DNA of 31,768 bases from positions 1-31,768 of the IMG/VR virus record IMGVR_UViG_3300004369_000079; one strand, given 5' to 3'. Each line of letters begins with the position of its first letter. Within the stretch, counting starts at the first letter, position 1. The translations under genes and the position numbers were made by a program. The notes below the pieces were generated by a model. It searched no databases and had not been told where the DNA came from. It was given only the letters and a program-made list of their open reading frames with translations. This DNA comes from a virus. Below, in pieces: positions 14,777 to 21,195 of this stretch.

Positions 14777-15340
14777 TTATGCCTCCATCTTCTTCTTCAG
14801 CAGGGTCAGCGCTTTCTCAAAGCGTTCCTTGGGCATATCCGAAAGGGCTTTGATTTTGAACGCGGCAAAGAACTTCTCGAGGTCCGTGTTGGTCTCGACA
14901 ATCATGTCGTGGAGAAGCTGCTGCTCTTTGTCGTCGATCTTCTCGGGCTCAGTCCCTTGAGGGAGATCCTCACCAGCGTAGATGTAATGGCCGAGGCCCA
15001 TCATGGAGAGGGTCTTCACAAGGCAGCGCATCTTGCAGGTGTTGCGGGCGAAGGCGTCCGGGTTCTGGATCGCTTTGTTACGATGGTCCATGACAGGCAA
15101 CCACATAACCTGGCTGTGCTCCTGGCCGCAATGGCGGACTGTAACCTTACAGACGTACTCGACGGTCCCGTCCGGGAAGTCCTCGGAGCAGAACTCATAG
15201 GTGGTATCGGGGAAGTACTGGCACATCACGCCCCAGGCCCAAGCCCAGGACAGGTATGACAAGCCTTGCTTCTTCTCGACGTGCTCAGAAACATCAATCT
15301 TGGACAGGGTTGCCCAAACGTGCGCGGGAAGGGTTTGCAT
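14777..15340 (-). CDS. Sak3 / DUF1071-like single-strand annealing protein
   Basis: A 187-residue protein and first gene of the leftward operon. The N-terminal segment IDVSEHVEKKQGLSYLSWAW (residues ~15-34), then YEFCSEDFPDGT, MWLPVMDHRNKAIQNPDA (DG/DHxNKAI) and MRCLVKTLSMMGLGHYIYAG match the DUF1071/Sak3 family of phage single-strand annealing proteins (RAD52-like superfamily). The C-terminal helical tail (DKEQQLLHDMIVETNTDLEK) is also usual. It should anneal complementary strands made by the YqaJ exonuclease, giving a Red-like recombination system together with SSB. ATG 15340 follows GAGGAGACACAAAA. Transcription probably begins at the promoter around 15370-15398. Confidence 0.85.
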   Translation of the reverse strand: MQTLPAHVWATLSKIDVSEHVEKKQGLSYLSWAWAWGVMCQYFPDTTYEFCSEDFPDGTVEYVCKVTVRHCGQEHSQVMWLPVMDHRNKAIQNPDAFARNTCKMRCLVKTLSMMGLGHYIYAGEDLPQGTEPEKIDDKEQQLLHDMIVETNTDLEKFFAAFKIKALSDMPKERFEKALTLLKKKMEA

Positions 15341-15369
15341 TTTTGTGTCTCCTCATCAATCCCAAAGAC

Positions 15370-15398
15370 ATTATGCCGATACTGTTTTGACCATGCAA
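15370..15398 (-). promoter_or_regulatory. Candidate leftward early promoter
   Basis: Read on the minus strand: -35 TTGCAT (15398-15393), 17-nt spacer, -10 CATAAT (15375-15370; five of six consensus bases). It points to the annealing protein gene, whose ATG is 30 nt downstream of the -10. The 11-bp operator-like element CGATTTACCTG abuts the -35. Assigned by eye only. Confidence 0.5.
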
Positions 15399-15537
15399 CA
15401 GGTAAATCGACAAAATGCCGAAAAAGTTACCCCATTTTCTTCAGAGCGCAGTGGTCTTTTGAGGACTATTGGTGCCCCCATGCTGGAACTACCTGCAATT
15501 TCCCGTTAGATCAGCGTCATCAGCAACGATTTACCTG
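15399..15537. repeat. Inverted pair of 11-bp operator-like elements
   Basis: CAGGTAAATCG at 15399-15409 and its exact reverse complement CGATTTACCTG at 15527-15537, with 117 nt between. The first abuts the -35 of the leftward promoter. An identical pair in a phage early control region suggests regulator binding sites, perhaps for the Cro-like protein at 13293-13484, but that link is inference. Confidence 0.55.
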
Positions 15538-16009
15538 CGGCTCGTAACACCGCCCCCACGCTTTGTGGCACCTGTACGCTGTTTATTCCCGTCCTCAAAG
15601 GTCGTGATCTAACATCTCGCTTTGCTGCTGGCTGCGCGATGCGACAGCACATCTTGTGGTGAGCAGTACCAGTCGGCACAAGATATGGGTAGCAGCATCT
15701 AAAGAAGGGACGAGGGAAGGTTGCTTCGAGATCACCCAAGAGGTTAGACTAGCCCTGCGTCGGGTGAACGATTCCAATCTTTCGCTCGTCGGATCTTTAG
15801 GGGCTGGTAACCCCACCGACGCGTAAAACCCTACTCCTCTCCCGTGGGGTTTGCAACAGTTTGGCCGGGTGGGCGTCTCCTCTATCCCCTTGCACCCTTT
15901 ACGCTTTCGAGCGACCGGCCCCTTCTTCCTTATTCCAAAAAATTATTTCAGTCCTCTCCCGTGACCCTTTATCTTTAGGGGTCCAAGCCTTCGCGTTTGA
16001 GAGGACAAA

Positions 16010-17470
16010 ATGCAGTTAAGACCACATCAAGAGAAAGCCGTCGAGATGCTTCGGGACTCTCTGAGGAGAGGAAAGACCCGCCCCATCCTCGCGGCCCCCT
16101 GTTCCTTCGGAAAGACCATCACTGCGGCCTACCTTCTCTCTGAGGCAGCCAAGAAGGGAAAGCGCGGCATCTTTGTTTGCGACCGCATCAAGCTGGTCCA
16201 GCAGGCCCTGAATGCCTTTGACGCGGAAGGGCTAGACGTTGGCGTGATGCAGGGGAGCCATGAGCGGGCGAACTACCGCGCTCCGATTCAGATCGCCTCG
16301 ATCCAGACGATAGCTCGGCGGAAGCATCTCCCCGAGTTCGACTTTGCCATCGTCGATGAGGCCCATGTGCACTACAAAGCGACTCAGTTCGCGATGGATC
16401 GCTATACGGCGGTCCCGTTTATCGGCCTGACGGCCACCCCGTACAGTAAAGGGCTGGGCCTGGCCTACAACGATCTTGTCTGCCCGATCTCCCCTAATGA
16501 ACTCCTAGAAGGCGGCTACCTCACCCCGGTGAAATATTTCGGTGGGGCCTCGGTCGATGTCTCAAAGATCAAGAGCCGCAACCTGCGGACGGGTGGGTCC
16601 GACTACGATCCTTTAGCCTTGGGGAAAGCCACGGAAGACGACCAGACCCTTGTCGGGGACATCATCGCGAACTGGCTCAAGCACGCGGAAGGGAGGCAGA
16701 CGATTGCCTTCTCGCCCTCGATCAAGCACAGCCGGGATATGGTGGACCAGTTCAACGCGGCTGGGATCAGCGCCGTTCACATCGATGGGTATATGGACGA
16801 CGAGGAGCGCCAGGTTATCTACCGCGCTCACGACGAAGGCGAGTTCCTGATCCTGTCGTGTTCGAGGCTGCTCAATGTCGGCTATGACGCTCCTAAGGTC
16901 TCATGCCTCATCGACTGCTTCCCCACGAAATCGCTGATCGCCTACGTCCAGAGGGCGGGCAGGATCATGCGTACCGCTGAAGGCAAGGAAGACGCCATCT
17001 ACCTCGACCACGCGGGGAACGTGGCAAGGCACGGGTTCGCGGAGGACATCGAGCCCGAGTGCCTTGATACCAGCGAGAAGGGCTTCGCTGAGAAGAATCA
17101 GGTCAAGGAGAAAAAAGAAAAGAAGACCCACGACTGCCCCCAATGTTACCGAAAGTTCGTTGGTATGCGATGCGCCTGCGGCTATACCCATCCCATTAAA
17201 GATCGCCTCGAGACCGACGGCAGCGAGCTCAAGCGCCTGGAGAAGGTGAAGAAGATCCCCCTTTCACGGGGCGACTGGTACGGCCAACTGGCCCTCTATG
17301 CGCACTACCAGGGCTATAAAAGGGGTTGGGCAGCGCATCAGTATCGGCAGAAGTTCGGGGCCTGGCCTGAGAGGATCACGCCGAGCTCCTGCAAGGACAT
17401 TTCCCCCGAGGTTATGGGGTTCATCAAGCATCAGCAGATCAGGAGGGCGAATGCTCGCAGAAGAGCTTAA
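16010..17470 (+). CDS. SF2 DEAH-box helicase, RadD-like
   Basis: A 486-residue superfamily 2 helicase. Motif I is PCSFGKT (residues 30-36, a variant Walker A); motif II is DEAH (116-119); motif III is GLTATP; the second RecA-like domain has HIDGYMDDEER, LLNVGYDAP and motif VI QRAGRIMR. The C-terminal part holds a zinc-ribbon-like CPQCYRKF...CACGY cluster after a Lys/Glu-rich linker. Domain order and the C-terminal zinc cluster resemble RadD (YejH), which aids recombination and replication repair. It could unwind forks, open the origin, or reverse forks for the phage. It is the first gene of the rightward early operon. No DnaB-type replicative helicase is seen in the window. Confidence 0.88.
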   Translation: MQLRPHQEKAVEMLRDSLRRGKTRPILAAPCSFGKTITAAYLLSEAAKKGKRGIFVCDRIKLVQQALNAFDAEGLDVGVMQGSHERANYRAPIQIASIQTIARRKHLPEFDFAIVDEAHVHYKATQFAMDRYTAVPFIGLTATPYSKGLGLAYNDLVCPISPNELLEGGYLTPVKYFGGASVDVSKIKSRNLRTGGSDYDPLALGKATEDDQTLVGDIIANWLKHAEGRQTIAFSPSIKHSRDMVDQFNAAGISAVHIDGYMDDEERQVIYRAHDEGEFLILSCSRLLNVGYDAPKVSCLIDCFPTKSLIAYVQRAGRIMRTAEGKEDAIYLDHAGNVARHGFAEDIEPECLDTSEKGFAEKNQVKEKKEKKTHDCPQCYRKFVGMRCACGYTHPIKDRLETDGSELKRLEKVKKIPLSRGDWYGQLALYAHYQGYKRGWAAHQYRQKFGAWPERITPSSCKDISPEVMGFIKHQQIRRANARRRA

Positions 17471-17666
17471 GTGGATGTTATCCAAGGGCTGGCACGCCCA
17501 GTATCGCCATGAGACCTACCGGGAACGGATCACCCGCCCGGTCTACGAATCGAAATTGAGAAGCAAAGTCACGCATGGAGAGGAAACGAATGATCTCTGG
17601 GGAGGGAGCAGAAATGCAGAGCTTGGAGCGTGGAACGAGGAAGCGGCGGACCCTCGAGCAATATGA
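17451..17666 (+). CDS. 71-residue protein (unknown)
   Basis: The ATG overlaps the end of the helicase gene by 20 nt and follows AGGAGGG, a strong ribosome binding site. The product is polar and charged: a helical N-terminus (LAEELKWMLSKGWHAQYRHE), a basic middle (RERITRPVYESKLRSK) and an acidic end. No motif or family is recognised. The downstream gene starts inside it in another frame. Translation is supported by the ribosome binding site and coupling; function is unknown. Confidence 0.5.
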   Translation: MLAEELKWMLSKGWHAQYRHETYRERITRPVYESKLRSKVTHGEETNDLWGGSRNAELGAWNEEAADPRAI

Positions 17667-17814
17667 GGAGGAGATGCTCACGGAAAAACAAGCTAGAGCT
17701 CTGCTCAGGGTTCTAGCGCACGTCAACGAAGCTGACGTTTTGAGGGGCAATGAGAAGGCGTCCTTCCGCCAGGCGGTGAAGAAGATCGGGAAAGCATGGA
17801 GCAACAGACAATGA
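17614..17814 (+). CDS. 66-residue helical protein, paralogue of the 13060-13293 product
   Basis: ATG 17614 follows GGGGAGGGAG at 5 nt; ATGs at 17590 (with AGAGGA upstream) and 17575 are in-frame alternatives. After a basic, Glu-rich N-terminus (RGTRKRRTLEQYEEEM), the core LTEKQARALLRVLAHV then VLRGNEKASFRQAVKKIGKAW lines up without gaps with the protein at 13060-13293, encoded on the other strand in the leftward operon. It is probably a small helical bundle with a nucleic-acid- or protein-binding face. The 3' end overlaps the zinc-finger gene. Function is unknown. Confidence 0.55.
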   Translation: MQSLERGTRKRRTLEQYEEEMLTEKQARALLRVLAHVNEADVLRGNEKASFRQAVKKIGKAWSNRQ

Positions 17815-18233
17815 TTGATGAACTACTAGATCGATTGGATAAGGTGAGATCGACGGGTAAAGACAAGTGGGTGGCCTGCTGCCCTGTCCACGGGGACCGG
17901 AACCCCTCGATGAGCATTACCGAGAAGGATGGCCGCGTGCTGTGCCATTGCTTTGCCTGTGGAGCCAATGGCCTCGAGGTGGTGGAAGCGCTAGCACTTC
18001 CTGCAAGCGTCCTCTTTGAGAAGCCGCTGGAGCAGGGCTATATCCCCAAGAAGATTCAGGAGGAAATCGAGATTGACCGCCTAGTTATCAGGGGAGCAGA
18101 GGAACAGGTGAAAAGAGGTAAGCCATTGAGTTACAATGACTTTAAGCGGTTGAAGTTAGCGAAAAGCCGCATTGAGGCATTAGAAAAGCGTTTTTTAGAA
18201 CAAAACAGTCTAAACAAAGTATGTACATCGTAA
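17811..18233 (+). CDS. Stand-alone CHC2 zinc-finger (primase-type) protein
   Basis: About 140 residues. The N-terminus holds a DnaG-type CHC2 zinc finger: ACCPVHGDRNPSMSI and VLCHCFACGANG, with probable ligands Cys24, His27, Cys47 and Cys50. No TOPRIM catalytic domain follows; the rest is a charged helical tail (residues ~75-140). It may recognise priming sites or recruit a host primase. ATG 17811 forms an ATGA overlap with the previous stop and has GGAG nine bases upstream; ATG 17796 is an alternative adding five residues. The 3' third is more A/T-rich than its surroundings. It belongs to the early rightward operon. Confidence 0.75.
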   Translation: MIDELLDRLDKVRSTGKDKWVACCPVHGDRNPSMSITEKDGRVLCHCFACGANGLEVVEALALPASVLFEKPLEQGYIPKKIQEEIEIDRLVIRGAEEQVKRGKPLSYNDFKRLKLAKSRIEALEKRFLEQNSLNKVCTS

Positions 18234-18287
18234 ACGATTTGGGAGATTATAGCGGTGTGGCAAGGGGCCACGGACGAGGAGACAGAT

Positions 18288-18557
18288 ATGGATTTCGTTA
18301 GAGCAGCCAGAAAGACTTTAGGCCGGAAGAAAGCCGTCATGGTCCAAGAATTCAGCGATGACGGTTACACCTATGAAGTGGTGTTGCGGGCTCCTTTCGC
18401 CAATATGTCTTACGGCGAAACGGTCTGGACCTTCGACTACAACTTCTACGACGATATGACCGAGCAGCAGGTTCTAGATGATTTGGCCCATTGGATTTGG
18501 GGAGTTGAGGAAGTAAGCCCCGAGGAGTGGACGAAGTTAACGGGAGAGGCGGCGTAA
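18288..18557 (+). CDS. 89-residue protein (unknown)
   Basis: ATG 18288 follows GAGGAGACAGAT, a good ribosome binding site; a GTG at 18255 would add eleven residues without one. The product starts with a basic helix (VRAARKTLGRKKAV), then a beta-rich middle (GYTYEVVLRAPF, ETVWTFDYNFY) and an acidic helical end with WIWGVEE. No family is recognised. It is an early gene by position. Confidence 0.5.
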   Translation: MDFVRAARKTLGRKKAVMVQEFSDDGYTYEVVLRAPFANMSYGETVWTFDYNFYDDMTEQQVLDDLAHWIWGVEEVSPEEWTKLTGEAA

Positions 18558-18578
18558 GCCGCCCAAGGGGAGATAAAC

Positions 18579-18872
18579 ATGGCAGCAGAACACGATTGGG
18601 GCTACGAGCACTGGAAGGCTAACCAGGACCGCATCGATGAGATCGCAAGCCGGTGGCTTAAGGACACCATTGCGCATCGCGAGATTGATGAGCTCTGGTG
18701 CGCTATCGGGGACGACTTCCCCGCGCTGCTCTGGGAGGTCGGTGCAACCCAGGAGCCCTTCAACGAGGCCCTTGAGCGGGAGTGCATCTCGCGGCACTGG
18801 CCTGACATCTTTGACTACGTCGAGTCGATTGTGCATCGCGACGACGAAGACGGGACGATCACTCTCCTATGA
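18579..18872 (+). CDS. 97-residue acidic protein (unknown)
   Basis: The ATG follows AAGGGGAGATAAAC. The product is acidic, helical and Trp-rich (HDWGYEHWKANQDRIDEI; later LWCAIGDDFPALLWEV and HWPDIFDYVESIV). No catalytic motif or membrane segment is evident. It ends in an ATGA overlap with the lipoprotein gene. Acidic early proteins of this size sometimes inhibit host DNA-binding proteins, but nothing specific supports that here. Confidence 0.5.
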   Translation: MAAEHDWGYEHWKANQDRIDEIASRWLKDTIAHREIDELWCAIGDDFPALLWEVGATQEPFNEALERECISRHWPDIFDYVESIVHRDDEDGTITLL

Positions 18873-19057
18873 ACATTTCAATCTGGATTGCCGCCATCCT
18901 CCTAGTGGGGATGGTCGTTGCCTGCGACGACAGCTACCAGCAGGCGGTTGACGACGCCGAGTTCTATAATGATATGGTTTGTGAGGGCTACTGGCCCGAC
19001 TATGATCAACGCGAACCTGACTGCGGAGCCAGCAATGGTAGAAATTCACGCGATTGA
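18869..19057 (+). CDS. Small lipoprotein in the early operon
   Basis: A 62-residue protein with a lipoprotein signal MNISIWIAAILLVGMVVAC (lipobox V-V-A-C), so the mature part is 44 residues from Cys19: acidic, Tyr-rich, with two further cysteines (MVCEGYWPDYDQREPDC). Asp at +2 (CDD) would favour inner-membrane retention by the E. coli rule. The ATG is in an ATGA overlap with the upstream stop. Early-expressed phage lipoproteins such as T5 Llp block receptors against superinfection; that is a hypothesis here. It is separate from the spanin lipoprotein at 9863-10063. Confidence 0.65.
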   Translation: MNISIWIAAILLVGMVVACDDSYQQAVDDAEFYNDMVCEGYWPDYDQREPDCGASNGRNSRD

Positions 19058-19232
19058 GTGGGACGCCGAGCACGAGGCGGTAAGCCTAATCATGAGTGGC
19101 GAGCCTACGGAGGCGGAATCCAGGCTGATCAATGAGCTCATGGTGGAATTTGCCGCGTTCCTGGGTAGGGAGATGGAGTCCGCTGGCGAGTATGTCAGGG
19201 ATTGGATGGATAAAAACGGGGGGATTCATTGA
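19035..19232 (+). CDS. 65-residue acidic protein (unknown)
   Basis: The ATG follows GCGGAGCCAGCA and overlaps the lipoprotein gene by 23 nt. The product is acidic and helical: VEIHAIEWDAEHEAVSLIM, then SRLINELMVEFAAFLGREME. No motif or family is recognised. Its stop overlaps the TTG start of the next gene by 4 nt. Confidence 0.5.
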   Translation: MVEIHAIEWDAEHEAVSLIMSGEPTEAESRLINELMVEFAAFLGREMESAGEYVRDWMDKNGGIH

Positions 19233-19384
19233 AAGTAAAAGCGCACGACTTCAATCATCTCCTAGGGAAGCAAGACGGCTACTCTCAGAAGCCCTTCAAC
19301 GTCTTCATAGGCGGCAGCTACGAGAAGGGCTATCGAGAGGGCCAAGCCCTGTACAAAAAGCACGGTGGTGACAAAGGCAAGTAA
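19229..19384 (+). CDS. 51-residue basic protein (unknown), TTG start
   Basis: A TTG start overlapping the preceding stop by 4 nt (TTGA), preceded by GGGGGG. The 51-residue product is basic and Gly/Lys-rich, with NVFIGGSYEKGYREGQAL followed by YKKHGGDKGK. The GxYEKGYxEG pattern is common in tiny phage proteins of unknown role. It ends the rightward early operon; a promoter-like sequence starts just after its stop. Confidence 0.45.
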   Translation: MKVKAHDFNHLLGKQDGYSQKPFNVFIGGSYEKGYREGQALYKKHGGDKGK

Positions 19385-19385
19385 T

Positions 19386-19394
19386 TGATACAAT
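19386..19394 (+). promoter_or_regulatory. Candidate extended -10 promoter before the late genes
   Basis: TGATACAAT (the TG starts at 19386) matches the extended -10 form TGnTATAAT with one mismatch. No good -35 is seen at 17 nt, which extended -10 promoters do not strictly need. It would drive the packaging and head genes. G/C-rich inverted segments downstream (GGCGG/CCGCC near 19408-19423) lack a T-run, so they are not clear terminators; they could be leader structure. By-eye assignment. Confidence 0.4.
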
Positions 19395-19448
19395 CTAGGG
19401 GCTCCCCGGCGGTGGTCCCCGCCCGTTGCCCCGTCGTGGGAGCGTCAA

Positions 19449-19604
19449 ATGCTAGTTTGGATCTTTGAACGGCAGCACTTCGAGGTCTGGCCAGAAGGGC
19501 GGCGTCCCCAGAAGCCGAAGGTGGTTGCGTTGAGAGAGATATCGCGCGTATGCCAAAGCGAATCGATTGGACCCCAAAGCAGCAAGACGAATTCCTCGAA
19601 CTGA
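19449..19604 (+). CDS. Possible 51-residue ORF overlapping the terminase small subunit gene
   Basis: An ATG with GGGAG about seven bases upstream opens a 51-codon frame whose last third overlaps the terS gene in another frame. The product starts LVWIFERQHFEVWPEGRRPQ and is basic. The first 100 nt are not otherwise used, and phages often have a tiny gene before terS. The C-terminal part looks like out-of-frame terS sequence, so this may not be a gene. Confidence 0.3.
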   Translation: MLVWIFERQHFEVWPEGRRPQKPKVVALREISRVCQSESIGPQSSKTNSSN

Positions 19605-19936
19605 TTGCCACAGGATCAAGCATGGGCCAGGCCTGTGCCGCGTTCGATGTGGCTCCCGCAACTGTCTACCGCATGGCAATCCGTGACGCTGAGTTCCAAG
19701 CCAAGCTCACTAGGGCGAGGATGGACCAGCAGGACGCGGAGATGGACAAGATCATCGACATGGCTGACGAGGCCAGCACGGATGATTGGCAGGTGGTCAA
19801 GCTCCGCATCTGGGCACGGCAATGGCGAGCAGCCAAGCTAGCCCCAAAGAAGTACGGCGAGCGCAAGGTGATTGCTGGCGACGAAGAGGCTCCCCTAACG
19901 GTGCAGAGGATCGAGCGTGTCGTCGTTGGCGATTGA
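19550..19936 (+). CDS. Terminase small subunit
   Basis: A 128-residue protein with an N-terminal helix-turn-helix: MPKRIDWTPKQQDEFLELI then GSSMGQACAAFDVAPATVYR (residues ~22-41), followed by a helical oligomerisation region (RARMDQQDAEMDKIIDMAD) and a C-terminal KLAPKKYGERK segment. This is the classic layout of phage small terminases, which recognise the packaging site and regulate the large subunit. It precedes the terminase large subunit gene with a 20-nt overlap in another frame. Confidence 0.85.
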   Translation: MPKRIDWTPKQQDEFLELIATGSSMGQACAAFDVAPATVYRMAIRDAEFQAKLTRARMDQQDAEMDKIIDMADEASTDDWQVVKLRIWARQWRAAKLAPKKYGERKVIAGDEEAPLTVQRIERVVVGD

Positions 19937-21161
19937 CACGACGCTACGCATCGAGACGCCGCGCTGGGCCGTTCCCCTCTTTGAGCCTGCCCGCTACAAG
20001 GCGGCGCATGGAGGCCGGGGGTCGGGCAAGTCTCATTTTTTTGCTGAGATGCTCATTGAGGAGCACATCATGGACCCCAACCGGCGCACGGTCTGCGTTC
20101 GGGAGGTCCAGAAGAGCCTGGCTCAGTCTGTCAAACGTCTCCTAGAGGACAAGATCAAAAAGCTCGGGGTTGAGTCCGCCTTCATCGTCCAGGAGTCGAT
20201 GATCAAGTCCGCCCACGGTTCCGGCATCATCATCTTCCAGGGGATGCAGAACCACACCAGCGACTCGATCAAGTCCCTTGAGGGCTACGACTGCGCTTGG
20301 GTGGAGGAGGCCCAGAGCCTCTCGCAGCGCTCCCTGGACCTGCTCCGTCCCACAATCCGTAAGGAAGGCTCAGAGCTGTGGTTCACATGGAACCCGAGCC
20401 AGAACAGCGATCCCGTCGATCATCTCCTAAGAGGCGACAAGCCGCCCCCTGACGCCACGGTCATTGAGGTCAACTACAAGGATAATCCCTGGTTCCCTGA
20501 TGTGCTCAGGGCGGAGATGGAGTACGACCGAGGGAGAGATTACGAGAAGTACGAGCACGTCTGGTTAGGAAAGTACCTCCAGAACAGCTCGACCCGCGTA
20601 TTCAAAAACTGGACGGTGGAGGAGTTCGAGACCCCCGTAGACGCTACGCTGCGATTTGGTGCTGACTGGGGCTTCGCTACCGACCCCACGGTGCTAATCC
20701 GGTGCTTCATTGAAGGACGCACGCTCTACGTTGACCATGAAGCGTATATGGTGGGCTGCGAGATCGTGAACACCCCCGAGCTCTTCTTCCAGATCCCTGA
20801 GTCGGAGCGGTGGCCCATTGTGGCTGACAGCGCTCGGCCAGAGACGATAAGCTACATGAGGTCGCACGGCTTCCCTAAGATCATGGCAGCCGTGAAGGGT
20901 CCGAAGAGCCTGGAAGAGGGGGTTGAATGGCTCAAAAGCTACGACATTGTGGTGCATCCGAGGTGCCAGCACACCATCGACGAACTCACGATGTATTCGT
21001 ACAAGAAAGACGCCCTTACAGACGCTGTACTCCCCGTCCTCGAGGACAAGGACAATCACCTAATCGATGCCCTCCGCTACGCCTGCGAGTCTGTGAGGCG
21101 GACGCAGAAGGCGTCGAAGCCGACACACGTTGAGCCGTTGCCCACGATCAATCGTTGGTAG
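19917..21161 (+). CDS. Terminase large subunit (ATPase and nuclease)
   Basis: A 414-residue protein; GTG start with AGAGGA six bases upstream. The ATPase domain has Walker A GGRGSGKS (residues 32-39) and Walker B CAWVEEA. The nuclease domain begins with FGADWGFATDPT, continues with VADSARPETI and ends with HLIDALRYACESV, giving the expected catalytic acidic residues of the RNaseH-like fold. This is the Terminase_3/PBSX-like family. It packages DNA into the procapsid through the portal and cuts the concatemer, probably by a headful mechanism as in other P22-like phages (inference). Neighbours are terS and portal. Confidence 0.95.
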   Translation: MSSLAIDTTLRIETPRWAVPLFEPARYKAAHGGRGSGKSHFFAEMLIEEHIMDPNRRTVCVREVQKSLAQSVKRLLEDKIKKLGVESAFIVQESMIKSAHGSGIIIFQGMQNHTSDSIKSLEGYDCAWVEEAQSLSQRSLDLLRPTIRKEGSELWFTWNPSQNSDPVDHLLRGDKPPPDATVIEVNYKDNPWFPDVLRAEMEYDRGRDYEKYEHVWLGKYLQNSSTRVFKNWTVEEFETPVDATLRFGADWGFATDPTVLIRCFIEGRTLYVDHEAYMVGCEIVNTPELFFQIPESERWPIVADSARPETISYMRSHGFPKIMAAVKGPKSLEEGVEWLKSYDIVVHPRCQHTIDELTMYSYKKDALTDAVLPVLEDKDNHLIDALRYACESVRRTQKASKPTHVEPLPTINRW

Positions 21162-21195
21162 ATAATGGCTTGACTTTTACAGTGGGGCCTGATCA

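Larger units (their letters stand above)
15341..16009. other. Non-coding early control region, possible origin
   Basis: This 669-nt stretch between the two divergent early operons has open frames on both strands, but none has a convincing ribosome binding site or protein-like sequence. It contains the leftward promoter and 11-bp inverted pair; an 8-bp inverted repeat ATCTTGTG/CACAAGAT (15651-15658, 15677-15684); a stem region at 15757-15822; direct repeats TCCTCTCCCGTG (15835-15846, 15952-15963) and ATCTTTAGGGG (15793-15803, 15971-15981); and a short A/T-rich run near 15929-15949. The helicase gene that follows starts at 16010 after GAGAGGACAAA. Operators, an origin and an untranslated leader are all plausible. 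No promoter for the rightward operon is clear. Confidence 0.6.

Noticed and set aside
15201-15816. Open frames of 70-100 codons on both strands in the control region
   Set aside because: No ribosome binding sites, no protein-like pattern, and Cys/Ser/Arg-rich; one is partly antisense to the annealing protein gene.
15757-15822. tRNA-like shape (7-bp closing stem, inner 4-bp stem with 7-nt loop)
   Set aside because: Only 66 nt, no TTCRA-type T loop on either strand, and no convincing D or anticodon arm. Kept only as a structured leader.
17298-17450. Longer 5' extension of the 71-residue gene
   Set aside because: The extension lies out of frame inside the helicase gene; ATG 17451 has a strong ribosome binding site.
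19408-19423. GC-rich hairpin before terS as a terminator
   Set aside because: Stem GGCGG/CCGCC is short and no T-run follows.
21170-21195. TTGACT before the portal gene as a promoter -35
   Set aside because: At 17 nt the -10 position is TCAATG, too far from consensus.
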